The notes beneath the pieces were generated by a model. It had not been told where the DNA came from. It did not search any database and saw only the letters and a program-made list of their open reading frames with translations. Positions 52,860 through 62,405 of a DNA stretch of 64,000 bases are shown here, piece by piece (within the stretch, counting starts at the first letter, position 1; each line of letters begins with the position of its first letter). The stretch comes from Flavobacterium psychrophilum (GTDB lineage Bacteria > Bacteroidota > Bacteroidia > Flavobacteriales > Flavobacteriaceae). The DNA lies in contig CAMCFT010000004.1 of assembly GCA_945874225.1 (NCBI GenBank), forward strand, positions 1 through 64,000, written 5' to 3'. A program made the translations under genes and the position numbers.

Positions 52860-53714
52860 ATGCAGAAAATTATCATCCTGATTCATTGCGAAGACCAAAA
52901 AGGAATTATCGCCGCAGTGACTGATTTTATTGTTAGAGTGGAAGGAAATATTATATATATTGACCAACATGTTGATGTGGAACAGAATGTTTTTTTTATG
53001 CGTCTGGAATGTGAACTTACCAATAAAAACAGCAATCTGGCAGCGATAAAAAATGTCTTTGAAATATCTATAGCTACTGATTTTAAAATGTCTTGGGAAA
53101 TTCATACTAAAGAACAAAAGCCAAAAATGGCTCTTTTTGTCTCGAAATACGATCACTGCCTGTTTGACATTTTGGGACGTTACAGTGCTGGTGAATTTAA
53201 TGTCGAAATTCCTTTAATTGTGAGCAATCACGAGGATTTAAGACCGGTTGCGAAGCGTTTTGATATTCCGTTTTACTGCATTCCGTTTACCAAAGAAAAT
53301 AAAGAGGAAGGTGAAAAACAACAAATTGAAATCCTTCAGAAATTCGAAATAGATTTTATTGTTTTGGCACGTTATATGCAAATTATCACCCCAAATTTAA
53401 TCTCGCTCTACGAAAATAAAATTATTAATATTCATCACTCCTTTTTACCTGCTTTTCCAGGTGCTAAACCGTATCATTCGGCATTTAAAAGAGGCGTAAA
53501 AATTATTGGAGCCACGAGTCATTATGTCACAAATGAATTGGACGAAGGTCCAATTATTGAGCAGGATATCACTCGGGTTTCTCACATCAATTCTATTGAT
53601 GATTTTATTATGAAAGGCAGAGATTTAGAACGCATCGTTTTGGCTCGAGCCATAAAACTCCACGCCGAACGCAAAACGATGGTGTATAACAACAAAACGG
53701 TGGTGTTTTCTTAA
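52860..53714 (+). CDS. purU: Formyltetrahydrofolate deformylase
   Basis: This 284-aa enzyme releases formate from 10-formyltetrahydrofolate. An N-terminal ACT domain (MQKIIILIHCEDQKGIIAAV) precedes the formyltransferase fold, with IVLARYMQII, INIHHSFLPAFPGAKPY and GATSHYVTNELDEGPIIEQD (the catalytic Asp region). ATG 52860 is chosen; an in-frame ATG at 52827 would overlap DUF4197 by 23 bp. It is cotranscribed with the DUF4197 gene. Confidence 0.93.
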   Translation: MQKIIILIHCEDQKGIIAAVTDFIVRVEGNIIYIDQHVDVEQNVFFMRLECELTNKNSNLAAIKNVFEISIATDFKMSWEIHTKEQKPKMALFVSKYDHCLFDILGRYSAGEFNVEIPLIVSNHEDLRPVAKRFDIPFYCIPFTKENKEEGEKQQIEILQKFEIDFIVLARYMQIITPNLISLYENKIINIHHSFLPAFPGAKPYHSAFKRGVKIIGATSHYVTNELDEGPIIEQDITRVSHINSIDDFIMKGRDLERIVLARAIKLHAERKTMVYNNKTVVFS

Positions 53715-53778
53715 AAAATTATAGGACTGTCCACTATGGAGACTACATTTTAAGGACTCAAACTCTTTATAAACATTA

Positions 53779-53843
53779 CCACGAATTACACAAATTTTTT
53801 ATCAATTAAAACAGAAATTCGTGATAATTCGTGTAATTCGTGG
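53779..53843. terminator. Inverted repeat between convergent genes
   Basis: CCACGAATTACACAAATT and AATTCGTGTAATTCGTGG form an 18-bp stem with one mismatch, between purU and catalase. It is one of the CCACGAATT inverted repeats and can act as a bidirectional terminator. Confidence 0.55.
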
Positions 53844-53886
53844 CAGAAATAATTAATTGGTATTAATAAAGGATAGTCATAAAAAA

Positions 53887-55371
53887 CTAAACTGGCAAGG
53901 CTTCTAACTCAAAGCGCAATCCTTTAGCAATTTCTGTTCCCAAACGAGGATCAACTCTGTACCAAAGAAATAATTGACGTCTGGTTATTTCTTCTTTTTT
54001 GGGACCGTGGATTCCTGACATGGCACCTACTATATTGTGAATGGTATTGTTTTGCTCCTCTGGAGTCATTATTTGGAACAATTTTCCGGGTTGTGAATAA
54101 TGATCGTTTTCCCCTTCACAATTCCGGTCATACCAATCCGCAAAGTGACTGTCTATAGGTATTGGTGGTTCTTTATAGGCTTGGTCCACTTCCATATCAT
54201 CAAAACTGTTAGGGAAATAATTCGGGTTTTGACCTCCATTTCCATCGACTCTCATTTGTCCGTCTCGTTGATAATTATTAGTAGCAAACGGACATCTGTT
54301 GACGGGTATTTGCTCATAATTAGCACCCAAACGATAGCGTTGCGCATCTGGATATGACAATAAACGACCTTGCAGCATTTTATCCGGTGAATAGCCTATT
54401 CCGTCTACGATGTGAGATGGCGCAAAAGCTGCTTGCTCGATATCCTGAAAATAATTATGTGGGTTTTGGTTCAATTCCAAGACGCCAACATCTATCAACG
54501 GAAAATCTGCGTGTGGCCAAACTTTGGTCAAATCAAATGGATTGAAGTAATAATCTCCATTAGTAGCCTCTTCCTCGGTCATCACTTGGATTTTCAAATC
54601 CCATTTTGGAAAATTACCACCATCAATATTATCAAATAAATCTCTTTGCGAAAAATCCATGTCGTGAGACTTCATATTAGCAGCCTGTTCATTGGAAAAA
54701 TTCTTGATGCCTTGTTCCGTTTTGAAATGGAATTTTACATAAAACTGTTCATGGGCTTCATTTATCATCGAAAAAGTGTGGCTTCCAAAACCGTGCATGT
54801 GGCGATACCCATAAGGTGTTCCCCTGTCTGACATTAATATTAAAACCTGATGCAAACTTTCAGGATTCAATGACCAATAATCCCACATCATCGTTGGTGA
54901 TTTCAAATTGGTATAAGGATCCCGTTTTTGGGTGTGGATAAAATCACTGAATTTTTTGGGGTCTTTTATAAAGAAAACCGGCGTGTTGTTGCCTACCAAA
55001 TCCCAATTGCCGTCTTCGGTATAAAATTTTATGGCAAAACCTCTTGGATCTCGTTCTGTATCGGCAGAACCTTTTTCTCCACCAACGGTAGAAAAACGCA
55101 ATAAAACTTTGGTTTCTTTTCCAATCTCAGAAAACAGTTTGGCTTTAGTATATTTAGTAATATCGTGTGTAACTGTAAAAGTTCCAAAGGCGCCGGAACC
55201 TTTTGCATGAACTACTCTTTCGGGAATGCGCTCGCGATTGAAATGTGCCATTTTTTCGTGAAGAATATAATCCTGTAGTAATAATGGCCCACGCGAACCT
55301 ACAGATTGAGAGTTTTCGTCTTCTACATAAGGTCTTCCGGAGGCAGTTGTCAATTTTTTATGTGATTTCAT
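53887..55371 (-). CDS. katA: Monofunctional heme catalase
   Basis: This 494-aa enzyme breaks down hydrogen peroxide. It is a short (clade 3) catalase: the catalytic His is in [11 protein letters not shown], with Asn in [11 protein letters not shown], and the heme ligand Tyr in [15 protein letters not shown] catalase-peroxidase gene is also in the window (62406-64000) and a superoxide dismutase (20514-21287). No peroxide regulator gene is adjacent. The 3' end faces purU. Confidence 0.95.
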   Translation of the reverse strand: MKSHKKLTTASGRPYVEDENSQSVGSRGPLLLQDYILHEKMAHFNRERIPERVVHAKGSGAFGTFTVTHDITKYTKAKLFSEIGKETKVLLRFSTVGGEKGSADTERDPRGFAIKFYTEDGNWDLVGNNTPVFFIKDPKKFSDFIHTQKRDPYTNLKSPTMMWDYWSLNPESLHQVLILMSDRGTPYGYRHMHGFGSHTFSMINEAHEQFYVKFHFKTEQGIKNFSNEQAANMKSHDMDFSQRDLFDNIDGGNFPKWDLKIQVMTEEEATNGDYYFNPFDLTKVWPHADFPLIDVGVLELNQNPHNYFQDIEQAAFAPSHIVDGIGYSPDKMLQGRLLSYPDAQRYRLGANYEQIPVNRCPFATNNYQRDGQMRVDGNGGQNPNYFPNSFDDMEVDQAYKEPPIPIDSHFADWYDRNCEGENDHYSQPGKLFQIMTPEEQNNTIHNIVGAMSGIHGPKKEEITRRQLFLWYRVDPRLGTEIAKGLRFELEALPV

Positions 55372-55657
55372 AACAGATGGATTTAAAAGTTACCATAAAG
55401 TTAATGCATATATTCCCATAAACAAATTCGATTTTCAACTTATTTAACTATTAGTCAGTATATTAACAAATAATTATCAAAGCAAATCATAAAATTAAAA
55501 CCTACTAAACTGCGATACTTTAAAAATAAAGGGATTGGAATAAAACCAAAAATTAAAATTATAAAATATTAAAAACTGCCAGTAAAAACTTAACATATTT
55601 ACAACAAAGTAATAACAGATCCTTAACAACAAAAAAGGGAAAAGTATATGATCTTTG

Positions 55658-55738
55658 CAGAGTAATAAACTGGTTATTTATTATTTTGGTTTTGGTTAGT
55701 AAAAAGATTGTCCCGCAAATTGTGGGACATTTTTTTTT
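55658..55738 (+). ncRNA. Predicted small RNA, unit 1
   Basis: Starts after the box GATCTTTG (55650-55657). A hairpin around CTGGTTA, then TTGTCCCGCAA, A and TTGTGGGACA with eight T residues as terminator. The upstream part is the most diverged of the four. Confidence 0.5.
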
Positions 55739-55842
55739 AAAACAGTAATAGCTAAAACATTTTATTAAGAAAACTTAACTTATCTATAACAAACAAATAG
55801 CAAATCATTAACAGCAAGAAGCCGATAAGAATATGATCTTTG

Positions 55843-55922
55843 CAGAGTAATAAACTGGTTATTTATTATTTTGGTTTTGGTTAGTAAAAAGATTGTCCCG
55901 CAAATTGTGGGACATTTTTTTT
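55843..55922 (+). ncRNA. Predicted small RNA, unit 2
   Basis: Unit 2 is close to identical to unit 1 in its transcribed part. The box GATCTTTG is at 55835-55842. The terminator stem again has one G-T wobble (GTCCCGCAA / TTGTGGGAC). Confidence 0.5.
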
Positions 55923-56026
55923 AAAACAGTAATAGCTAAAAAACTATATTAAGAAAACTTAACTTATCTATAACAAACAAATAGCAAATCATTAACAGCA
56001 AGAAGCCGATAAGTATATGATCTTTG

Positions 56027-56108
56027 CAGAGTAATAAACTGGTTATTTATTATTTTGGTTTTGGTTAGTAAAAAGATTGTCCCGCAAATTGCGGGACAAT
56101 CTTTTTTT
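56027..56108 (+). ncRNA. Predicted small RNA, unit 3
   Basis: Unit 3 has box GATCTTTG at 56019-56026. Its terminator stem is perfect (GATTGTCCCGCAA / TTGCGGGACAATC), unlike units 1 and 2, which supports pairing. Confidence 0.5.
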
Positions 56109-56212
56109 AAAACAGTAATAGCTAAAACATTTTATTAAGAAAACTTAACTTATCTATAACAAACAAATAGCAAATCATTAACAGCAAAAAGCCGAAAAGT
56201 ATATGATCTTTA

Positions 56213-56294
56213 CAGAGTAATAAACTGGTTATTTATTATTTTGGTTTTGGTTAGTTAAAAAAATGCTGGTATCTTTTGATTCCGGCATTTTTTA
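56213..56294 (+). ncRNA. Predicted small RNA, unit 4 (altered)
   Basis: Unit 4 has GATCTTTA at 56205-56212, so its promoter may be weaker. The 5' half is conserved, but after TTAGTT the terminator is replaced by AATGCTGG / CCGGCATT, which duplicates the terminator of the hydrolase gene. Confidence 0.35.
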
Positions 56295-56296
56295 TT

Positions 56297-56358
56297 GGTT
56301 TAAACAAATAAAAAATGCTGGTATCTTTTGATTCCGGCATTTTTTATTTGTTTAAACC
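56297..56358 (-). terminator. Perfect 22-bp inverted repeat, hydrolase terminator
   Basis: Arms at 56297-56318 and 56337-56358 (GGTTTAAACAAATAAAAAAT plus GC) flank an 18-nt loop. The right arm contains the last codons of the hydrolase gene. The inner part (AAAAATGC..GCATTTTT) occurs twice in direct orientation, at 56263-56294 and 56311-56342. Confidence 0.7.
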
Positions 56359-57129
56359 AATGAAAATTAAAACTTCATTATTAAAGACTATGGGTTGCTC
56401 CACATTTACAACGTGACCGCATTGTTCTATCACAAACAATTTTGAAGATTTATAATGTTTTTCGACCACGAGTCGAACCGAAGGCAGAAACATATAATCT
56501 TCTTCACCCATGACATAAAGCGTTGGAATATCCAATTCAACTTGTCGAAACCATTTCAGCACTGGGTTGATTTCGGCGGTGAGTTTGAACCATTTTATAA
56601 ATTCTTTCTGGTATAATTTTTTGGCTTCATTAATGAAAAGCAAACGCGATTGTTTGTGACTTTTTTTAGGCATAATCACAAAGGCAAAAAACTTGTACAA
56701 CACCAAATATGGCAATACATATTTGAACGTATTTCCCAATTTCATTAAGATTTGTGAACGAAAATTCATTTTTAGAATTGCACCTCCAAGAATCATACTT
56801 TGCACTCTCTCCGGATGCATTTCGGCCAATTGTCGAATCAGAATCGTGCCGAGAGATATTCCCACGAAGTGAGATTTTTCGATTTTAAGATAATCAATGA
56901 CTTCCAGAACATCATTGGCAATGGACTCGAAAGTATATTTTTGTTTGAAGGCTTTTTTGATTTGGGAATTGGAGTTTCCATGACCGCGTAAATCCAATAA
57001 CAATACATTATATTGGCTTTTAAAATCCCGAATCTGCTTGAACCAAATAGACGAACTACCCCCAGCTCCGTGGACAAAAGTTACCCACTGATTGCTATTT
57101 TCGTTTTTGTATATGGTGTAGTTTATCAT
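56344..57129 (-). CDS. Alpha/beta hydrolase
   Basis: This 261-aa cytoplasmic protein has the alpha/beta hydrolase fold. The nucleophile elbow is GISLG (Ser), with oxyanion region FVHGAGG, the acid loop in YVMGEEDYMF and the catalytic His in EQCGHVVNVEQP. Substrate unknown; it resembles small esterases or haloperoxidase-like hydrolases. It is not part of an obvious operon. Its stop codon lies in a 22-bp inverted repeat. Confidence 0.9.
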   Translation of the reverse strand: MINYTIYKNENSNQWVTFVHGAGGSSSIWFKQIRDFKSQYNVLLLDLRGHGNSNSQIKKAFKQKYTFESIANDVLEVIDYLKIEKSHFVGISLGTILIRQLAEMHPERVQSMILGGAILKMNFRSQILMKLGNTFKYVLPYLVLYKFFAFVIMPKKSHKQSRLLFINEAKKLYQKEFIKWFKLTAEINPVLKWFRQVELDIPTLYVMGEEDYMFLPSVRLVVEKHYKSSKLFVIEQCGHVVNVEQPIVFNNEVLIFIGLNK

Positions 57130-57261
57130 TGTTTGTATGTGGGACGCGGATTAAACGGATTCGCGAAAGCGAAAACGCGGGTAAAAATCGATTTTTTCAA
57201 TAGATTTAATTCGTTGCAATGTAGAAAATTTTCGGCAAAGCTAATGTTTTTTTTAGCTAAG

Positions 57262-57296
57262 AATTTCTTCGCCAGTTCGACCTTTGGTCTCGGGTC
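57262..57296 (-). repeat. Dispersed element, short copy
   Basis: The minus strand reads GACCCGAG, ACCAAAGGT (can form 3 pairs), then CGAACTGGCGAAG. It has one T for A change in the second box. Confidence 0.6.
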
Positions 57297-57384
57297 ACAA
57301 ATTAGAATTATCGCTTTTTAAAATAATTTTAAAAAATAATTAAACGTATAGACATGTCTGCCGAAAGGCAGAAACATAGAAAAA

Positions 57385-57520
57385 AGATTGATGTAGACCA
57401 ATTGCTTCACCTGTTCGCTATCGCTCGGGTCTTGGTTTTAACATAGCTATGATTAACTTTAATAAAGTGAAACGTCTTATAAAATTAACAAAAACTATGT
57501 GTCTATGTGTTTAAAAAAAA
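57385..57520 (-). repeat. Dispersed element, long copy
   Basis: The core is at 57400-57431 and differs from the copy at 32-63 by a single base (GGTGAAG for GGCGAAG). The flanking CATAGCTATG and GTGAAACGTCTTA match about 70-110. The whole segment is close to 1-150. Confidence 0.65.
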
Positions 57521-57529
57521 GGATGCCGT

Positions 57530-58348
57530 TTAATAACCCTTCAAAATCTCTTCCATTTCTTGTTGCATTTTCAAAGCTTCTTCCCTAGCCTTTTCGGAAA
57601 AATCAGTTGCTTTTGAAGCATAAATAATGGCTCTTGAAGAATTGATCAGCAAACCAACATTCGCATTCATTCCGTATTTGCAAACTTCTTGAAGACTTCC
57701 GCCTTGTGCACCAACACCAGGAACAAGCAGGAAACTGTCCGGAACAATTTTGCGAATTTCAGTGAAATATTCGGCTTTGGTAGCACCAACAACATACATC
57801 AAGTTTTCGGAATTTTTCCAAGTTTTTGAGGTTTCCAAAACCTGTTTGTATAATTCTACACCATCCACTTTCAAGGTTTGAAAATCGAAAGCACCTTCAT
57901 TTGAAGTCAAAGCCAACATAATGGTATGTTTATTTTCGAAAGCCAAAAACGGCTCCACCGAGTCTTTTCCCATATAAGGCGCAACGGTTAGACTGTCAAA
58001 ATTCAAATCTTCGAAGAAAGCTTTGGCATACATTGACGAAGTATTACCAATATCACCCCTTTTTGCATCGGCTATCGTGAAGATTTCTGGATGATTTTCG
58101 TTGATGTAATTGATAGTTTTTTGCAAAGAAATCCAGCCTTTTATTCCATACGCTTCATAGAAAGCCGTGTTGGGTTTGTAAGCCACAGCTAAATCGTGTG
58201 TGACATCAATTATCGCTTTGTTGAACTCGAAAATCGGGTCTTCCAATTCTAATAAATGTTGTGGAATTTTATTCAAATCAACATCTAATCCTACGCAGAG
58301 GAACGATTTTTTGATTTTGATTTGATTGATTAATTCTTGTGTTGTCAT
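57530..58348 (-). CDS. pyrF: Orotidine 5'-phosphate decarboxylase
   Basis: This 272-aa enzyme forms UMP. It is the long group 2 (about 270 aa) rather than the E. coli type: [18 protein letters not shown] at the start, [20 protein letters not shown] with the catalytic Lys/Asp pair, and the end [12 protein letters not shown] promoter box lies 57 nt upstream. pyrE is at 13523-14170. Confidence 0.95.
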   Translation of the reverse strand: MTTQELINQIKIKKSFLCVGLDVDLNKIPQHLLELEDPIFEFNKAIIDVTHDLAVAYKPNTAFYEAYGIKGWISLQKTINYINENHPEIFTIADAKRGDIGNTSSMYAKAFFEDLNFDSLTVAPYMGKDSVEPFLAFENKHTIMLALTSNEGAFDFQTLKVDGVELYKQVLETSKTWKNSENLMYVVGATKAEYFTEIRKIVPDSFLLVPGVGAQGGSLQEVCKYGMNANVGLLINSSRAIIYASKATDFSEKAREEALKMQQEMEEILKGY

Positions 58349-58404
58349 TTCTATTTTTTTAATCCCTTTAATTTATGAGAATTAGTACCATTCCGAAAAG
58401 CATG

Positions 58405-58412
58405 CAAAAATA
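58405..58412 (-). promoter_or_regulatory. TAnnTTTG promoter box of pyrF
   Basis: The minus strand reads TATTTTTG, 56 nt before the pyrF start. It abuts the terminator of the upstream OmpA gene. Confidence 0.5.
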
Positions 58413-58444
58413 AAAAAGCCATTCAATTAAGAACGGCTTTTTTT
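58413..58444 (-). terminator. Terminator of the OmpA-family gene
   Basis: AAAAAAGCCATTC and GAACGGCTTTTTTT form a hairpin with one mismatch, 16 bp beyond the minus-strand stop codon of the gene at 58460. Confidence 0.6.
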
Positions 58445-58459
58445 GAATTAAACACAAAA

Positions 58460-60658
58460 CTATAATTTTCCTTCATATATAGTCCCTACGTGTATTACTT
58501 CGGTTCTTCTATTTTCGGTTCTGCCTTTTGCTGTTTTATTATCGGCAACAGGTTTAGACTCCCCAAATCCTTTATAGGTCAAGTTTGCTGGATTGACTCC
58601 TTTAGCAACCAAGGCGTCCATAACTGCTTTGGCTCTTGCTTCCGAAAGTTTTTGATTTGATTTCTCATCCCCTACATTATCAGTATGTCCTTCGATAGAA
58701 AATTTTGCATTAGGATAATTTATTAAAATCTCTTTAATAGCATTTAATCTTCCGTCAGTTTCTCCTTTGTCCGCTGTTTGTAGAACTGCTTTTCCAGTTA
58801 CAAAATACACTGATCTTGCTTGAATTTTAAGTTCTTGTAATGCCGCTTCAGTTACTTCCGGACAACCTTTATTGCTTGCTGGTCCTGGAACTGTAGGACA
58901 CTCATCGATTTTATCCGTCACACCATCTTGATCGGCATCTTGATCCGGACATCCCGCATTTTCAACTAATCCTTTTTCAGTTGGGCATTTATCGTCTTTA
59001 TCTAGCACCGAATCTCCATCGGTATCTGGCCACGGACAGCCTTTATTTTCAACCGGACCCGCAACTGAAGGACAAGTATCTTCATTATCCAGAACAGTGT
59101 CGTTATCGGCATCTCCCCAAGGGCATCCTTGATTTTCTACTGGACCTGCAACTGTAGGGCATTTATCATCTTTATCCAAAACTGAGTCTTTATCAGTGTC
59201 TGGCCAAGGGCAACCTTTGTTTTCAACAGGGCCCGCAACAGTTGGGCAAGAATCCTCTTTATCTAAAATACCGTCATCATCAGTATCTTTAAATTTATTA
59301 TTATAAATCGGAATTTTAAGACCAAAATAAACATCTGCCGCTTTAGATTCTTTAGAAAATATATTAGTAATTATTGAGCTAGACCCAACAAAAATTGGCC
59401 CTAAACGTAATCCTGTCCCCACTTGCATCCCACTATATTCCATATAATTTATAGGAAGGGAGAATGTAAACCATTTGGTTTCATATCGGGGTGTCAAAAT
59501 CCAAGTATTTGCTGAACTCGTTTGATTTAGTTTGGAGTTATCCACTAAACTAAGGTTCCCATTTAAGTTCAAATAGAACTTTTTGTACATATTCCAGTCA
59601 GCGTCCAAGTGCAATACCGTAGGCAAATTAACATTGTTATCTTTATAAGTAGTCACTGTATTGGTGTAAAGTGCCAAAAATTCTTCAACATCATTCGCCG
59701 AGTCAATTTGAGCTTGAGTAATTGTATGGTTAAAATTATAAACTTCTTCTTTTGCGTTTTTATATTTTATGGAACCTATATCGGTAATGGACAAACCAAA
59801 ACGTAATTTGTATTTATTCAAGTCTTTAAAATTATTATCGACTGCTTTGGCTTTGCTCAGATCATAAGACTCATAATCCGGTCTCCATTCATATATTAAA
59901 CCAAAATCAGCACCAAACCCTTTTGAATTTGAGTCGAATTTTACATCTTCATTTCCAGTTATGAAATCCTGGCTACTTCCTAAGATAAGTCCCCCAGTTG
60001 TTGTCAATGTATTTGTTAAAGGGTTATTGGTTTGATTATAAATTGCAGTCATATTACTTCCCTGCGCATAGGAATTGACTCCTCCAATTAGGTATTTAGC
60101 TGTAAAACCTCCTTTTAGAAAACTTTGGTTACTTTGCCATAAAACAGCAGCATAGGTCGCTCCTATTTCACCCCAAGTATGTCCAACCATATTTGGACTT
60201 CCCACAGCAATATTAAAATCAGATGCGGTATCTAAACCATCTTTCAATTGATTATATAATTCTCCATTTGCATCATTTAAATTTACAACAGCTCTCGCTC
60301 TGGTAAAAATAGCAATTGAATGTTTTGGAGCTATATTAAACATAAATGAAGGTCCCATCACATCAGAATACAAGATTCCTCCATTATTTTTCTTTGGTGA
60401 GTAGACACCATCGTTATTTACATCATAAGAACTCTTCGATAAATCAAACAAACTTAGACTGTAAAAATCATTGTTTAATGAACCACTGGTCGAAAATATA
60501 TTGATGTCTGTTTTAAAACGAGAGTCCACTATGGAAGCCGGATTAAAAAGAACTCCTTGCACTCCTGCATAATTATCAGGAAAATACCCCATATAGGACT
60601 GGGCATTTCCTTTTGTAATTGAGAACAAAACGATTAAAAAAAGTAAAGATTTTTTCAT
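58460..60658 (-). CDS. DUF5723 and OmpA-domain outer membrane protein
   Basis: This 732-aa protein has a signal peptide (1-19), a DUF5723 beta-barrel-like part (20-455) and five calcium-binding thrombospondin type 3 repeats (D-D-D-D-G-I-L-D style, about 465-600). A C-terminal OmpA domain (about 610-725) follows with FSIEGHTDNVGDEKSNQKLS and the conserved LSEARAKAV. It probably bridges the outer membrane and peptidoglycan. Confidence 0.88.
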   Translation of the reverse strand: MKKSLLFLIVLFSITKGNAQSYMGYFPDNYAGVQGVLFNPASIVDSRFKTDINIFSTSGSLNNDFYSLSLFDLSKSSYDVNNDGVYSPKKNNGGILYSDVMGPSFMFNIAPKHSIAIFTRARAVVNLNDANGELYNQLKDGLDTASDFNIAVGSPNMVGHTWGEIGATYAAVLWQSNQSFLKGGFTAKYLIGGVNSYAQGSNMTAIYNQTNNPLTNTLTTTGGLILGSSQDFITGNEDVKFDSNSKGFGADFGLIYEWRPDYESYDLSKAKAVDNNFKDLNKYKLRFGLSITDIGSIKYKNAKEEVYNFNHTITQAQIDSANDVEEFLALYTNTVTTYKDNNVNLPTVLHLDADWNMYKKFYLNLNGNLSLVDNSKLNQTSSANTWILTPRYETKWFTFSLPINYMEYSGMQVGTGLRLGPIFVGSSSIITNIFSKESKAADVYFGLKIPIYNNKFKDTDDDGILDKEDSCPTVAGPVENKGCPWPDTDKDSVLDKDDKCPTVAGPVENQGCPWGDADNDTVLDNEDTCPSVAGPVENKGCPWPDTDGDSVLDKDDKCPTEKGLVENAGCPDQDADQDGVTDKIDECPTVPGPASNKGCPEVTEAALQELKIQARSVYFVTGKAVLQTADKGETDGRLNAIKEILINYPNAKFSIEGHTDNVGDEKSNQKLSEARAKAVMDALVAKGVNPANLTYKGFGESKPVADNKTAKGRTENRRTEVIHVGTIYEGKL

Positions 60659-60988
60659 GAAATAGATTTTAGGATAATATTAAAAAGATGTTGTTGTTAT
60701 TGGTGTTATGGGTGTTTTGGGTGTTTTTCTTTAGAACGAAGATACTACAAAAAAAGCACTTAAATTAAAATGATTATCCTTAACTAATACCAAAGTGTTT
60801 TTTAACCACAAAGACACAAAGTTATTCGCAAAGTTGACAAGGTGTTAAAAAAAATGCCAAACATTTCAGTATGGCATTTTAATTTCTTTTTTTTGTTTGT
60901 TATCTTTTTTTGCCACTGATTATAAAGATTAGCACAGATTTTAAAATCTTTTTAATCCTTTAAATCTGTGGCATAAAACTGGGACTTA
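60659..60988. other. Gene-free region with hairpins
   Basis: The 330 bp upstream of the OmpA gene and downstream of prfA hold hairpins at 60851-60880 (AAAATGCCA / TGGCATTTT) and about 60908-60974 (GCCAC..AGATT / AATCTGTGGC). They may terminate prfA. No gene or promoter could be supported. Confidence 0.45.
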
Positions 60989-62065
60989 TTAAAAAACCTC
61001 ACTAGCTTCTTTCAGTTTTTCCATATTATTGACCAATTGTAATTCGTCAACAATTTTCTGAATATCGCCATTCATAATATTTCCTAAATCATACAAAGTC
61101 AATCCCACGCGGTGATCCGTAACACGACCTTGCGCGTAATTGTAAGTTCTGATTTTTGCCGAACGGTCCCCGGAACTTACTTGAGAAGTACGTTTGGTAG
61201 CATCTTGCTCTTGTTTTTTGGCCAATTCCTGTTCGTATAAACGAGAACGCAAAACAGTTAACGCTTTATCTTTATTCTTATGTTGCGATTTTTGATCCTG
61301 ACATTGCGCCACCAAACCTGTTGGAATGTGCGTCAAACGAACTGCTGATTTTGTAGTATTTACCGATTGTCCACCAGGTCCAGAAGAACAGAAAAAATCG
61401 ACACGAACATCGTTCATATCAATTTGCACGTCAAATTCTTCGGCTTCCGGAAGCACCATAACTGTAGCTGCCGATGTGTGAACACGACCTTGCGTTTCCG
61501 TTTGCGGTACCCGTTGCACACGGTGAACACCCGCTTCAAACTTCAAAGTTCCGTAAACATCCTCACCGGTTACTTCAAAAATCACCTCTTTGAAACCACC
61601 CGAAGTACCTTCGTTCATATCCACAACCGAAGTTCTCCAACCTCTATTTTCACAATATTTGGTGTACATTCTAAACAAATCTCCTGCAAAAATACTGGCT
61701 TCGTCCCCACCCGTTCCGGCGCGAATTTCGACCATAACATTCTTAGCGTCTTCCTCGTCTTTCGGAATCAACATAAACTTGATTTCTTCCTCTAGTTCCG
61801 GCAATCTTTCCTTAGCTTCATCGAGTTGCATTTTGGCCATTTCGGTCATATCTGCATCACTATTATCGGCAATAATCTCGTTGGCTTCATCAATATTTGC
61901 CATCAAAAGCACATATTCGTCACGCTTTTCGGCCAAGGCTTTCAAGCCTTTATATTCCTGATTCAATTGCACATAACGTTTCTGGTCGCTGATCACGTCG
62001 GGCTGGATAATCAAGTCCGAAATCTCGTCGAAACGCTGTTTTACTATTTGAAGTCTGTCTAACAT
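60989..62065 (-). CDS. prfA: Peptide chain release factor 1
   Basis: This 358-aa factor recognises UAA and UAG and releases the peptide. Standard motifs are [40 protein letters not shown] and the [10 protein letters not shown] loop (GGQ). Length is normal for RF1. A perfect promoter box lies about 24 nt upstream. Confidence 0.96.
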   Translation of the reverse strand: MLDRLQIVKQRFDEISDLIIQPDVISDQKRYVQLNQEYKGLKALAEKRDEYVLLMANIDEANEIIADNSDADMTEMAKMQLDEAKERLPELEEEIKFMLIPKDEEDAKNVMVEIRAGTGGDEASIFAGDLFRMYTKYCENRGWRTSVVDMNEGTSGGFKEVIFEVTGEDVYGTLKFEAGVHRVQRVPQTETQGRVHTSAATVMVLPEAEEFDVQIDMNDVRVDFFCSSGPGGQSVNTTKSAVRLTHIPTGLVAQCQDQKSQHKNKDKALTVLRSRLYEQELAKKQEQDATKRTSQVSSGDRSAKIRTYNYAQGRVTDHRVGLTLYDLGNIMNGDIQKIVDELQLVNNMEKLKEASEVF

Positions 62066-62089
62066 ATTCTTGTTCCTTTATTTGGAGTG

Positions 62090-62097
62090 CAAAAATA
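62090..62097 (-). promoter_or_regulatory. TAnnTTTG promoter box of prfA
   Basis: The minus strand reads TATTTTTG, 24 nt before the prfA start codon. Confidence 0.5.
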
Positions 62098-62186
62098 CAA
62101 AAAAGTATTGCAGTTTGCAAGGCGCTCATTTTGCTATTTCCAGACAAACGAAGCAATGCAATTAAGTTAAGAAAAAATAGCCTCAG

Positions 62187-62264
62187 TTTTGTCATTCCGA
62201 CGAAGGAGGAATCTCATTAGTTGCTCTCATTATGTGATTTCTCCCGTTGGTCGAAATGACAAAA
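62187..62264. repeat. REP-like inverted repeat, diverged copy
   Basis: TTTTGTCATTCCGACGAAGG and its imperfect counterpart ending TCGAAATGACAAAA flank a 16-nt middle. It is related to the perfect copy at 14644-14717 and the half-copy at 25528-25555. Confidence 0.6.
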
Positions 62265-62336
62265 AAACTGTCCCACGCTGCCGAACAAATCCCTATAGCT
62301 CTCCAAAATTTTAATAAATCGCAACAGCAAAATATA

Positions 62337-62372
62337 AAAAAAAGCTGTCTCAAAAAAATGAAACAGCTTTTA
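62337..62372 (-). terminator. Terminator of katG
   Basis: AAAAGCTGTCTC and GAAACAGCTTTT flank an A-rich loop, 34 bp beyond the katG stop codon. Confidence 0.65.
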
Positions 62373-62405
62373 AACCAATAATCCATGGAGTATTTATTCT
62401 TTAGA

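Larger units (their letters stand above)
55560..56294 (+). repeat. Tandem array of four small-RNA-like units
   Basis: Four copies of a unit of about 185 bp (box starts at 55650, 55835, 56019 and 56205) fill this otherwise gene-free region. Each has an upstream conserved stretch, the GATCTTTG box, a conserved 5' hairpin (TAATAAA / TTTATTA), a GU-rich strand (TTTTGGTTTTGGTTAG) and a Rho-independent terminator. They have no reading frame. The fourth copy has TTTA in the box and a different terminator. Confidence 0.7.
57130..57529. other. Gene-free region with two dispersed elements
   Basis: Between the hydrolase and pyrF this holds two copies of the dispersed element, at 57262-57296 and 57400-57431, and the long copy that matches 1-150. 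CTGCC-GAAAGGCAG at about 57359-57371 is a small hairpin. No gene. Confidence 0.6.
62066..62405. other. Gene-free region with REP-like repeat and terminator
   Basis: This contains the prfA promoter box, the imperfect inverted repeat at 62187-62264 and the katG terminator hairpin at 62337-62372. No gene. Confidence 0.5.

Noticed and set aside
55648..55665. Five-codon ORF (MIFAE) in each unit of the array
   Set aside because: The ATG overlaps the predicted promoter box and the ORF would start before transcription does. It is a by-product of the conserved sequence.
55560..56294. CRISPR-like array
   Set aside because: The repeats are 185 bp apart and nearly identical over their full length. There are no short direct repeats with unique spacers and no cas gene nearby.
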